A stretch of DNA of 64,000 nucleotides from Trypanosoma brucei gambiense DAL972. Taxonomy: Eukaryota > Euglenozoa > Kinetoplastea > Trypanosomatida > Trypanosomatidae. The position numbers and the translations under genes are program-made. A model generated the notes under the pieces. That model saw nothing but the letters and a program-made list of their open reading frames with translations, made no database searches and was not told the origin of the DNA. Positions 19,291 to 27,779 of this stretch are shown piece after piece (within the stretch, counting starts at the first letter, position 1; the number at the start of each line of letters is the position of its first letter). The DNA lies in contig NC_026744.1 of the NCBI RefSeq assembly GCF_000210295.1, forward strand, positions 3,100,001 to 3,164,000, written 5' to 3'.

Positions 19291-20635
19291 ATGATGCGTC
19301 CACTCTCACTTGTGTGGTGGGCTATCTTCGTACTCCTCGCTGCTACGGGCGCAAATTGCTCGTACGTGCTGGAGCTTGTCCAGGTGGTTCATCGTGGTGG
19401 AATCACCCCGCCGCCCGTCGGAACACCCGATCGCGAAAAACTATGCAGCCCCGACAGCGGGAGCAGTTGTGCCGCCATCGCAAATCATGGCGTGCAACAG
19501 CTTATCGACATGGGTGCCTACATTGAGAAACTTTACAAAAATGATGATGAAACAGAAGGGGCCAAAGCATGGTTGGGCTCCACATATGATTCGACCGCTG
19601 TGTACACTCATTCCTTTGCTGATCCCGCACTGGTGCAGGCTGCAACAGCTTTACTGAAGGGTATATACGCCGAGGAGCAGGGTAATATCACACCTGCAGT
19701 GATTTCAGCACCTCCCGCCGATGATACGCTACTCAATGTTAATGCTCTCCCTTCGTTTGTCCTCGGGAACGAGGCAAAAGCGCAGCATTTCAATAAGACA
19801 ATGGAAGAAGCTGTAGACGAGCAGTTCCCCGACAGCAGTGTTATTGGTACGATGGGGAGGGAGGTTGGGTTAAGCGAAGCGTGTTCGTCAGCCGACAACC
19901 GTGTTTGGTGCTGCCACCGTCTGCAGCAACTCGCAACTATGTACTCTGCAATGAAGGATGGTGGTAGTGGTGCGCCAACGGTGATGGAAAATGTGGGACG
20001 ACTGGATGCTGTTGCAACTGTTCGCTCCCATACGCTTTACGGTTACTCTACTGAGGATGAACTGGCGAAAGCCCGTGGGAGCCTTGGACAACCATTGGCA
20101 CAGGAACTTCTTTTGGGAATGCGTCGCAAGATGTTGCAAAAGGATGATGTCAATTACAACACTCACAAAGTAATGCAGTATGTTCACAACACTCCAATCC
20201 GTACTACTGTTGGGTACCAACCAACGGACCTAGTGCCAGTTGCTGAAACCTTTCTTATTGACCTTCTCCGTGACGACACTACGGAAGTGTACTTTGTACG
20301 CCTACGCCACGCTGTTGTGAAAACGGAGCCCGCTGCCATGCCGTCAGCCGCTGACTTCCCGTTTCGATGTGTCAATGCTGCGGGGGATTCGAGTGGGGTA
20401 AAGTCAAAGGATGGCTTCATTTGCCCCTTCGATGACTTTGTGCGCTTCGTGGACAGCAGCAAGGGTACAGGTGCTGGCGGTGCCATTTGTCATTTAGACA
20501 CCAGTACGGCAGATAATTTACAGTGTAGTGTAGTGGGTCCGCCCACATCACCACAGTGTGAGCGTTACCGGAGGCTGTGTCCACGCCTGGCATGCCCGGA
20601 TGGCCACATTTACGACGTGGTGAGTGGTATGTGCA
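19043..20635 (+). repeat. Direct repeat, copy 1 (1593 bp)
   Basis: This block repeats at 22500-24092, including 248 bp upstream of the ATG and codons 1-448. The encoded residues are identical. By eye I found one difference, G at 19201 versus A at 22658, in the leader. The left edge is sharp, and the right edge falls just after the codon for the last shared Cys. Confidence 0.93.
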
Positions 20636-20793
20636 GCTTGCGGTTTGTGAAGGTTGATGCCATGAGAAGTGATGGTGCGATTGGTTTAATCGTTTCTATG
20701 CTGTTTATTGGTGTCATCTTGTCAATTGGCATCTTGCACTGGTGCCCACTTTTGTGTCTTGGTGTATCGCCGAAAGATCCCACCGTAAGGTAA
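19291..20793 (+). CDS. Histidine-acid-phosphatase-like membrane protein, copy 1 (probable pseudoenzyme)
   Basis: This 500-residue type I membrane protein resembles trypanosomatid membrane-bound acid phosphatases. It has a signal peptide (1-23), a Cys-rich ectodomain, one transmembrane helix (about 458-483, GLIVSMLFIGVILSIGIL) and a short tail ending KDPTVR. The position of the catalytic RHGxRxP motif reads H34-R35-G-G-I-T-P, so the nucleophilic His is replaced by Arg and both phosphate-binding Arg are missing. The distal HD motif appears as H299-N300. Acid phosphatase activity therefore looks lost, and a binding or trafficking role is an inference. Cys pairs near the membrane (CERYRRLCPRLACPDGHIYD) suggest a disulfide-rich stalk. 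The tail differs completely from copy 2 downstream. Confidence 0.85.
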   Translation: MMRPLSLVWWAIFVLLAATGANCSYVLELVQVVHRGGITPPPVGTPDREKLCSPDSGSSCAAIANHGVQQLIDMGAYIEKLYKNDDETEGAKAWLGSTYDSTAVYTHSFADPALVQAATALLKGIYAEEQGNITPAVISAPPADDTLLNVNALPSFVLGNEAKAQHFNKTMEEAVDEQFPDSSVIGTMGREVGLSEACSSADNRVWCCHRLQQLATMYSAMKDGGSGAPTVMENVGRLDAVATVRSHTLYGYSTEDELAKARGSLGQPLAQELLLGMRRKMLQKDDVNYNTHKVMQYVHNTPIRTTVGYQPTDLVPVAETFLIDLLRDDTTEVYFVRLRHAVVKTEPAAMPSAADFPFRCVNAAGDSSGVKSKDGFICPFDDFVRFVDSSKGTGAGGAICHLDTSTADNLQCSVVGPPTSPQCERYRRLCPRLACPDGHIYDVVSGMCSLRFVKVDAMRSDGAIGLIVSMLFIGVILSIGILHWCPLLCLGVSPKDPTVR

Positions 20794-21858
20794 GCAGCGA
20801 CCACAGTTATGAAAGGGAGGCAGAGGGTTCTCAAAGGTATTATGGGTTTTTTTTTCTTAAGAGTCAACAAAGGGGAATAAGACGATCCGTGAATAATTGA
20901 GGCGGTTACTCAGTTCAGTAGAAAAGATGTGGTAGCGCTCCACCAAGGTCAGTTTAGAATGATGATAATGCCCTGTAAACCACTCCCTTTCCACGACAGC
21001 CGTATAGTGGAGGAAATTGGCTTATCGAATTCAAATTGTGGCATATTCAGGCATTGAGGTTTAAGAGGAGGAGAATAGGAAATTTACAGGGCGGTGCACA
21101 TACCTAGGAAGTGTAGCATCTTTGAATCCCTCGGTAAGGAGTTAGGCGGTAGGCAGTTTCCTTCAGCGAACGTATATTTTATGATAATTGATTTTGTATT
21201 TTTTTTCTGGTATTTTTCCCCCAACGATGGGATAGGAAATATGAAGGGTAGGTGAGTCTCGGACAAAATAAAAATAAACGGGACGGCGAGTAAAGTGTAA
21301 GGAGGGTTGCTGATATGAAATCTAACCAAACTTATATCTGCGCTCGTGCAGTAACTGCTGCTTCACAGTGGTGTTCGATTTATTTTGTTTTTATTACCGA
21401 TGCCCGGCTTGATTTCACATTGGTGTGCGTGTTTGTGCGTTTTAATTGACCAGCGGGGCACTGAGATGCAGTGAATATACAGAAGCAGAGCCGCGCAGTC
21501 CCTTGAAATGAAACAACACCAGTGTAGCACTTGAGAGGTATCGTTGGGCAACCCGGCAATGTTTGTTTTATTTCTTAATTAATACTTTTTCCCCATTATT
21601 TATTTCATTTTTGTTGTGCTGACACAAATGTCTGCACGAATGAACATGTGAGAACATGCGCTTCCTTGTTTACTCGTAAGATTGCCCTTCCTTTTCTCTC
21701 CAAAGCTGCTGATCACGCTGCAGGAGATGACGAAGGTAAGTGTGAACGTGACTTGGTTTCCCCACTAGCCAGTTTCACTAAAATTGTGTTAGCATCCGAC
21801 CTCTTCCTTTGTCTTTTCTTGGCTCTGCGGTTCTATTTGTCGTTAAGGATTCATGTGA
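20794..21858 (+). other. Spacer between duplicated genes, 5' part
   Basis: This unique sequence holds the 3' UTR of copy 1. T-rich runs occur at 20846-20858 and 21187-21215. An open frame at about 21648-21908 starts at GTG and is not convincing alone, but it abuts the decayed frame that follows. Confidence 0.5.
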
Positions 21859-22411
21859 CGTTCGTTCCTTCAACGTTCGTGCTGCCACTTCCTAAGTACA
21901 AAGGTTAAAAGAAAGGTTTCTGCGGTGGTTTCTACGGTTTACACAGGAATGCGGCGTATTCCAGCCTCTGGCTATTGGCAGGTGAGTCATTAGTTTTCAG
22001 ATATGTCGTGAAACACAGTTATACCTTACAACATAACTGAAAAGAGGATTAGATATAATGAACTCGTTTGCCATGAATACGTAAAGGAGGACGGAAGCTT
22101 GGGCCTTCGTGACGACGATTCTTCACTAACATTCCCGCATCCCCCCCCTTTCAAACGGGGATGTTGATCTGATTCGCACAGCACGAGCGTCCGTCATCTT
22201 GTTGCTGGTAGGAGAAGGGTGCTATGTTTTTGCTGAGCAACCGCAGTTTAAGCGACGAATGAGGAAGAGCAGTATGGCTCTAGACGATGTAATGAGGTAT
22301 TTTACGTTATTCATAGACACCAGGATTGTATGGACACATAACCTTACCCCCGATGGTGATATCCGAATAATTGCCATGGTGGAGCATCTGTTACAGCAAG
22401 CTGATGCGTAA
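21859..22411 (+). pseudogene. Decayed reading frame (unidentified family)
   Basis: Read in one frame, 21859-22140 gives a protein-like sequence (for example VYTGMRRIPASGYWQ and ELVCHEYVKEDGSLGLRDDD) interrupted by TAG near 21992 and TGA at 22009-22011. At an eight-C run (22141-22148) the plausible reading shifts by one base and continues to a TAA/TGA-free end at 22411, with segments such as ARASVILLLVGEGCYVF and RIVWTHNLTPDGDIR. The balanced composition contrasts with the low-complexity frames of other spacers, suggesting a remnant of a real gene. I do not recognise the family. It ends 88 bp before the second repeat copy begins. It could still be chance open sequence. Confidence 0.35.
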
Positions 22412-22499
22412 CTGGCGGCAGTCAAAGAGGTGTTGAGCAGCATCTTCTGCCGATGTGAAAGTGACTCGACCACAAGTCTGATCAAATGAAAACGACTAG

Positions 22500-24092
22500 T
22501 GATCCCTCTCTGCGTTTAAGCGCAACCCCACTCTTTCCAAATGCCCTTTTCACCGATCACTAAAAGCTCCACACGCGCATACATACATATTTTTTCTTCT
22601 TTCTCCTTCCCATTCCCTCGAATGTGTATTGCTGTAAGACTATTAACTACGTCAAGGACACAAACATTTAAAAGAGTTGATAAACACAAAGTTCATACAA
22701 AAGGAATTAAACTGATCAGCTGAATTCTAAACCCCGGCATTATATCGATGATGCGTCCACTCTCACTTGTGTGGTGGGCTATCTTCGTACTCCTCGCTGC
22801 TACGGGCGCAAATTGCTCGTACGTGCTGGAGCTTGTCCAGGTGGTTCATCGTGGTGGAATCACCCCGCCGCCCGTCGGAACACCCGATCGCGAAAAACTA
22901 TGCAGCCCCGACAGCGGGAGCAGTTGTGCCGCCATCGCAAATCATGGCGTGCAACAGCTTATCGACATGGGTGCCTACATTGAGAAACTTTACAAAAATG
23001 ATGATGAAACAGAAGGGGCCAAAGCATGGTTGGGCTCCACATATGATTCGACCGCTGTGTACACTCATTCCTTTGCTGATCCCGCACTGGTGCAGGCTGC
23101 AACAGCTTTACTGAAGGGTATATACGCCGAGGAGCAGGGTAATATCACACCTGCAGTGATTTCAGCACCTCCCGCCGATGATACGCTACTCAATGTTAAT
23201 GCTCTCCCTTCGTTTGTCCTCGGGAACGAGGCAAAAGCGCAGCATTTCAATAAGACAATGGAAGAAGCTGTAGACGAGCAGTTCCCCGACAGCAGTGTTA
23301 TTGGTACGATGGGGAGGGAGGTTGGGTTAAGCGAAGCGTGTTCGTCAGCCGACAACCGTGTTTGGTGCTGCCACCGTCTGCAGCAACTCGCAACTATGTA
23401 CTCTGCAATGAAGGATGGTGGTAGTGGTGCGCCAACGGTGATGGAAAATGTGGGACGACTGGATGCTGTTGCAACTGTTCGCTCCCATACGCTTTACGGT
23501 TACTCTACTGAGGATGAACTGGCGAAAGCCCGTGGGAGCCTTGGACAACCATTGGCACAGGAACTTCTTTTGGGAATGCGTCGCAAGATGTTGCAAAAGG
23601 ATGATGTCAATTACAACACTCACAAAGTAATGCAGTATGTTCACAACACTCCAATCCGTACTACTGTTGGGTACCAACCAACGGACCTAGTGCCAGTTGC
23701 TGAAACCTTTCTTATTGACCTTCTCCGTGACGACACTACGGAAGTGTACTTTGTACGCCTACGCCACGCTGTTGTGAAAACGGAGCCCGCTGCCATGCCG
23801 TCAGCCGCTGACTTCCCGTTTCGATGTGTCAATGCTGCGGGGGATTCGAGTGGGGTAAAGTCAAAGGATGGCTTCATTTGCCCCTTCGATGACTTTGTGC
23901 GCTTCGTGGACAGCAGCAAGGGTACAGGTGCTGGCGGTGCCATTTGTCATTTAGACACCAGTACGGCAGATAATTTACAGTGTAGTGTAGTGGGTCCGCC
24001 CACATCACCACAGTGTGAGCGTTACCGGAGGCTGTGTCCACGCCTGGCATGCCCGGATGGCCACATTTACGACGTGGTGAGTGGTATGTGCA
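22500..24092 (+). repeat. Direct repeat, copy 2 (1593 bp)
   Basis: This is the second copy of the block at 19043-20635, with a constant offset of 3457 bp, near-identical by eye. It covers the 5' leader, the putative splice acceptor and the first 448 codons. Confidence 0.93.
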
Positions 24093-24235
24093 CATCTCTT
24101 TATGCGGATGAAGCGATTCTCACAGGTGGCGTTGTTGCGTCCCTCTGTATCGCTCTCTTATTCTCGGGGGTGATGCTCGGCATTATCATGGTTGAAATGT
24201 ACCCGGTGATGTTTAAACAAAAGATGGCTGTCTAA
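22748..24235 (+). CDS. Histidine-acid-phosphatase-like membrane protein, copy 2 (probable pseudoenzyme)
   Basis: This 495-residue protein has residues 1-448 identical to copy 1: signal peptide, altered HRGGITP motif at 34-40 and HN at 299-300. After the shared Cys at residue 448 it diverges entirely: a different transmembrane helix (LTGGVVASLCIALLFSGVML) and a tail ending MFKQKMAV, with lysines near the end where copy 1 has KDPTVR. The two genes therefore present the same ectodomain on two distinct anchors and have different 3' UTRs, which in trypanosomes is where stage-specific control usually lies. Loss of catalytic residues is shared, so it preceded the duplication or was homogenised by gene conversion. 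Confidence 0.85.
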   Translation: MMRPLSLVWWAIFVLLAATGANCSYVLELVQVVHRGGITPPPVGTPDREKLCSPDSGSSCAAIANHGVQQLIDMGAYIEKLYKNDDETEGAKAWLGSTYDSTAVYTHSFADPALVQAATALLKGIYAEEQGNITPAVISAPPADDTLLNVNALPSFVLGNEAKAQHFNKTMEEAVDEQFPDSSVIGTMGREVGLSEACSSADNRVWCCHRLQQLATMYSAMKDGGSGAPTVMENVGRLDAVATVRSHTLYGYSTEDELAKARGSLGQPLAQELLLGMRRKMLQKDDVNYNTHKVMQYVHNTPIRTTVGYQPTDLVPVAETFLIDLLRDDTTEVYFVRLRHAVVKTEPAAMPSAADFPFRCVNAAGDSSGVKSKDGFICPFDDFVRFVDSSKGTGAGGAICHLDTSTADNLQCSVVGPPTSPQCERYRRLCPRLACPDGHIYDVVSGMCTSLYADEAILTGGVVASLCIALLFSGVMLGIIMVEMYPVMFKQKMAV

Positions 24236-25917
24236 ATGTTATACAGGTCGCTATGCACTGCGGTGGCCGGTATGCCGTGTTTGTATTTTTTTCCTTTTTT
24301 TTTCTCTGACATCATTGTTAAATGTTCAATGTTTTGCCGAGATATGATGGCATGAATATTTATCAGTGATGTGCAGTTGTACAGGGGTCATAGGCACGGG
24401 GGGAGTGGGGGAGAAGGACGGACATTGCCGTGGGTTGTGGATGGTGGAAGCGTTAAAAAGCGCCCTCCTCACGATAAACACGTAAATTGTTATTTATTTA
24501 AATATCAGGTATTATATAATCGTTTATTTATTATTATTTATTTTTTTGTGTGTGCGTGCGTTTGGTTTTTGAGGTTGTCGGCCCCTCAAACAGTAGTAGA
24601 CTAGACCACGGAAGGGGAAGGGGTCTAAAAGAAATCCACTTAAATTTAGGAACTCTGTGGCAGTGCGTTTTATTTTTCATTTGTATGTAATTCTTTATTT
24701 TTTTTAATTTTTGTTACCTTCAAAGCTCAGGCTCTGCACACGTTGGAGTGTGTGTTGTACTGTTTACTTTGCACATTGTGTTAAGGTTACGATAACAGAG
24801 GTAACAAGTGAAGCGGAGGATGAAATATAGAATTAAATGAAGAATGACGGGGAGAGGAAGGGAGGAACGAATTCGAATATATATATATATATATATATAT
24901 TGATATAGTGGCTGGCTATCCTATTTTGTCCATAGCATGTTTTTTTCTTATCGTATTTGTTATTCATATTATTTGTTTTATCAGGAGGAAAGAAGTATTA
25001 AGGGGAAAATGAAAGATTTATTTCTTGGGGGCGAGGGGATCTTTTGTTCGCGGATCGGGGGGGGGGTAAATGACCAGCCGTTTTTTAAACATTTTTATCA
25101 GGTTGTTGATGAGGAGGAACAAGGAAAGTATTTAACGGGCGTTGTGATGTTTGAAGCACGTGTATCCAACAGTTCAAGCACAACTAAAACCAAAAGCTCG
25201 TACAATCAAGTACGCAGTGGAGGGAAAACTGTTTCCTCTCTCTGTTCTATTAAGAATACTCAACAATAAGAAATAAGCGAACCATGTGATGAATGTTACA
25301 CTGCGGGACTTTTAAACTATGACCTCCACAATAGTGGCTGCGCTAATGCCCCTCACTGCCCCACTGAACCGCAGCAACGTTACATGACACCTTCCATTGT
25401 CGCGGTCATGTGGTTCGTGGACACTGTTTGGTATTTCTTATTACTATTATTTTGTGTTCTTTACTTTTTTGTGTGCGTGCTATTGTGTTTGCTTTTCGTA
25501 CTTTTACTGTAAGCACCGGATGCACACGCGAGTTTTCCCTGTGGTGCAATTCCTTTTCCCCTGCTTCTTATCATCCTCGACGAGGCCACGCACTAACACA
25601 CGTCAGCCCACATTTATTATTTTTTTTTTTACGATAACTTCTACCTCCACCACATTCTCGCGCGCTGAGTGTGTGTATGGCTACCATGGAAAGGACGGAA
25701 GAAGGGAAACTTCTTTTTTTTTTTGTACTCTGCAGGTAGCTTTACAGCGGCTGCTCCTTCTCTCACACCTCCTTTAGTTCATCTAGTTGTCCATCAGCCC
25801 TCTGCACATACGCGGGGGTGCTAGCGCTGGCAAACAGTGAAGGCGAGTGCGACGGCTGCTCTAACCAAGAGGAAACTCGTTCAATCTTTTGTTTGCTCTC
25901 TCTCTCTCTCTCTACTG
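24236..25917 (+). other. Intergenic spacer
   Basis: This is T-rich UTR sequence with a (TA)n tract at 24877-24901, a ten-G run near 25057-25066 and a (CT)n run at 25897-25913 next to the downstream ATG. A 110-codon frame (24937-25269) starts with ATG but runs through the G homopolymer and looks like chance. I see no other gene. Confidence 0.55.
24877..24901. repeat. (TA)n microsatellite
   Basis: Twelve AT units lie in the spacer after the second phosphatase-like gene. Confidence 0.9.
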
Positions 25918-26955
25918 ATGGATTTTGGCACGGATGTAGCAGCATTGCCAGCGCGCCGCACAAAACTTGTATTCCTCTACAGCAGCGATGACGAAGACGA
26001 TGATAAGGGAACTGTGGCATCCACAGCAATCGGGACGCCTATGATGGGGGAAGTTTGTGGGGTTCTCCATAATGGTAACGGGTGCAGTGGTTCAATTGCC
26101 GTTGAGGTGGAGGAAGAGGCATGCCTGAGGCCACCAGCGGAGGATCTCATGGTCATGCGCCAGGAAGCGGATGCGTTGAAGCAAAAGGAAGAAAAGGAGA
26201 ACCCCGATTTCGTGGAGGATGTTGAGGGGGTTGCGGAGGTGCCGACGCGCCCCCGTGTGAAAGTTGTCGATGCACCAGCCTTGTGGGAAACTGCGGCAGG
26301 GCTGCGGAATTATTTGCGTGCGGAGGAGGTTGGGACCCTCTCGAATTCACACAAACGTTTCCGCGAGGAGGAAAAAGACGAATTAAATGCGTGCGCTACC
26401 GGGGTGGAAAGGAGGCCTCAGCCACTGTTTGATGATGATGGACTTGTCCGAGCCGTGGCGGTAGATGGTTACACGCTCACAGTTGACGAAACTGAATTGC
26501 AACAAATGTGTGGTTCTGAAGGGATGCGTGAGCGTTGTGCCGAAGACAGGGAACTCCATGATTATCTTGACTGTGATGAGCGCTGTGAGCTGGGCGGTGA
26601 AGATGCGGATGAGGGGCGGGAAGAAGAGGAAGATGAATACGGTTATGATGAGGAAGATGAAGATGACGAGGAGGAGGATGAGGAGCTAGACGCAGCGCTG
26701 GTTGTTGCCGTTGTCGAGCAGTTGGTTCGCTGCTGCGAAAGCGATGAACTTGACGAAGCCCTGCGTGGTGACGGAGATCAGTTCCTGGAGCGTGCGCGTC
26801 CACTGCTCCATCAAGTAAACTCCGGTGAAATGGAACCCTTGGCGTTTGGCGAGGAGGTAAGGAAGGACATACTGAAGTTGCAGCGTGCATTTAGGCGTGT
26901 AAGCCGCCCTCGGGACGAGCCAGTTGTTATTGATGGAGTTGTGATGGACATCTGA
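25918..26955 (+). CDS. Acidic hypothetical protein
   Basis: This 345-residue protein has a short N-terminal segment (RRTKLVFLYSSDDEDDDKG) and a long Asp/Glu tract at about 225-265 (EEEEDEYGYDEEDEDDEEED). The C-terminal 80 residues are predicted helical (ALVVAVVEQLVRCCESDELDE and onward) and end VVIDGVVMDI. There is no signal peptide, membrane segment or known domain. Acidic stretches of this sort occur in histone chaperones and other nuclear proteins, but that is only an analogy. The open frame extends upstream to GTG 25837. The first ATG is at 25918, immediately after a (CT)n tract with no AG between, so either splicing uses an AG further upstream (for example near 25776) or the start lies downstream. 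Confidence 0.72.
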   Translation: MDFGTDVAALPARRTKLVFLYSSDDEDDDKGTVASTAIGTPMMGEVCGVLHNGNGCSGSIAVEVEEEACLRPPAEDLMVMRQEADALKQKEEKENPDFVEDVEGVAEVPTRPRVKVVDAPALWETAAGLRNYLRAEEVGTLSNSHKRFREEEKDELNACATGVERRPQPLFDDDGLVRAVAVDGYTLTVDETELQQMCGSEGMRERCAEDRELHDYLDCDERCELGGEDADEGREEEEDEYGYDEEDEDDEEEDEELDAALVVAVVEQLVRCCESDELDEALRGDGDQFLERARPLLHQVNSGEMEPLAFGEEVRKDILKLQRAFRRVSRPRDEPVVIDGVVMDI

Positions 26956-27779
26956 AACCGAGGCAAGCCATTCCGAGCTGGACGACCCCTGTGGAGACAA
27001 AGGAGGAAAATAAGAACCGTGTAAAGGCTTGGGCATGCGATTTAAGAATCACGTTGTTGGTGCTTGGGCCGCAAAGAACTGATTCCTCTACTGAACAGCA
27101 TCTACTACACAATGCAGTGCACTGCACCTGTTAGTCCCTACACCCTTGTTAGTTTCTTTTCCATTTTTTTTTTTCCGCTCTTCTAGCTGTGTCCTCATTT
27201 CGGTTGTCAGCACCCTAGCTTTTCACACCGTAAGACCGGTGACCAGCAATACACGTATCTTTCTACCCAACAAGTCGGACAGAGGTGGCGAGGAGGGAAA
27301 GCCATTGCTCTTTTGGGTACTCGAGAACATAAAGTTAACAGAAGGAAGCTGCCGACCACAACGATAAGGGAGTGTAAATGAACAAGGGGGACGCTGGGAC
27401 CCGTGATGTGCGTCCCAAAGGCTGACAAGGGAAAGAGGCAATTGGAGAGGTGAGGGACGGTGGGGTGCCGTGTCACATTGGTGTTTTCGTAGGTTTGGTA
27501 TGAAAAAATTATGTTTTACGCGTGAGTGTTGTGGGGGCGGCTCGTTTCCATACACCCGGAAGCTTTACCTCACGCACAGTTAGGTCCAAATAGTTTCATC
27601 GTCGGAGCCAGCATACGTTTCTATCCAAAAGTGGTGTGGTGCTTCACAACGGAGTTGTTGTGCCCTTGTAATTTCACCCTTATTTTTTGTCATTTCTTTG
27701 TTCTCTAGTTTTCAGGGAGAAGGTAACAGTTGGTAAACCTCCGACATAAGGGAGAGTAGCAAACAGGCAGCGAGGTTAT
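26956..27779 (+). other. Intergenic spacer
   Basis: This is UTR sequence with a T-rich run at 27155-27180 and a strong T/C tract at 27670-27706 before EIF4E3. I see no gene. Confidence 0.55.
27707..27708 (+). promoter_or_regulatory. Putative trans-splice acceptor for EIF4E3-like gene
   Basis: The AG in TTCTCTAG ends a pyrimidine tract; another AG follows at 27714-27715. The ATG is 72 nt downstream. Confidence 0.55.

Noticed and set aside
19291..24235. Annotation as active acid phosphatases
   Set aside because: The RHGxRxP and HD motifs are both altered, so enzymatic activity should not be assumed.
24937..25269. 110-codon frame beginning with ATG
   Set aside because: It passes through a ten-G run and T-rich sequence, has no recognisable motif, and lies in a spacer with a (TA)n tract next to it. 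It is possible but unsupported.
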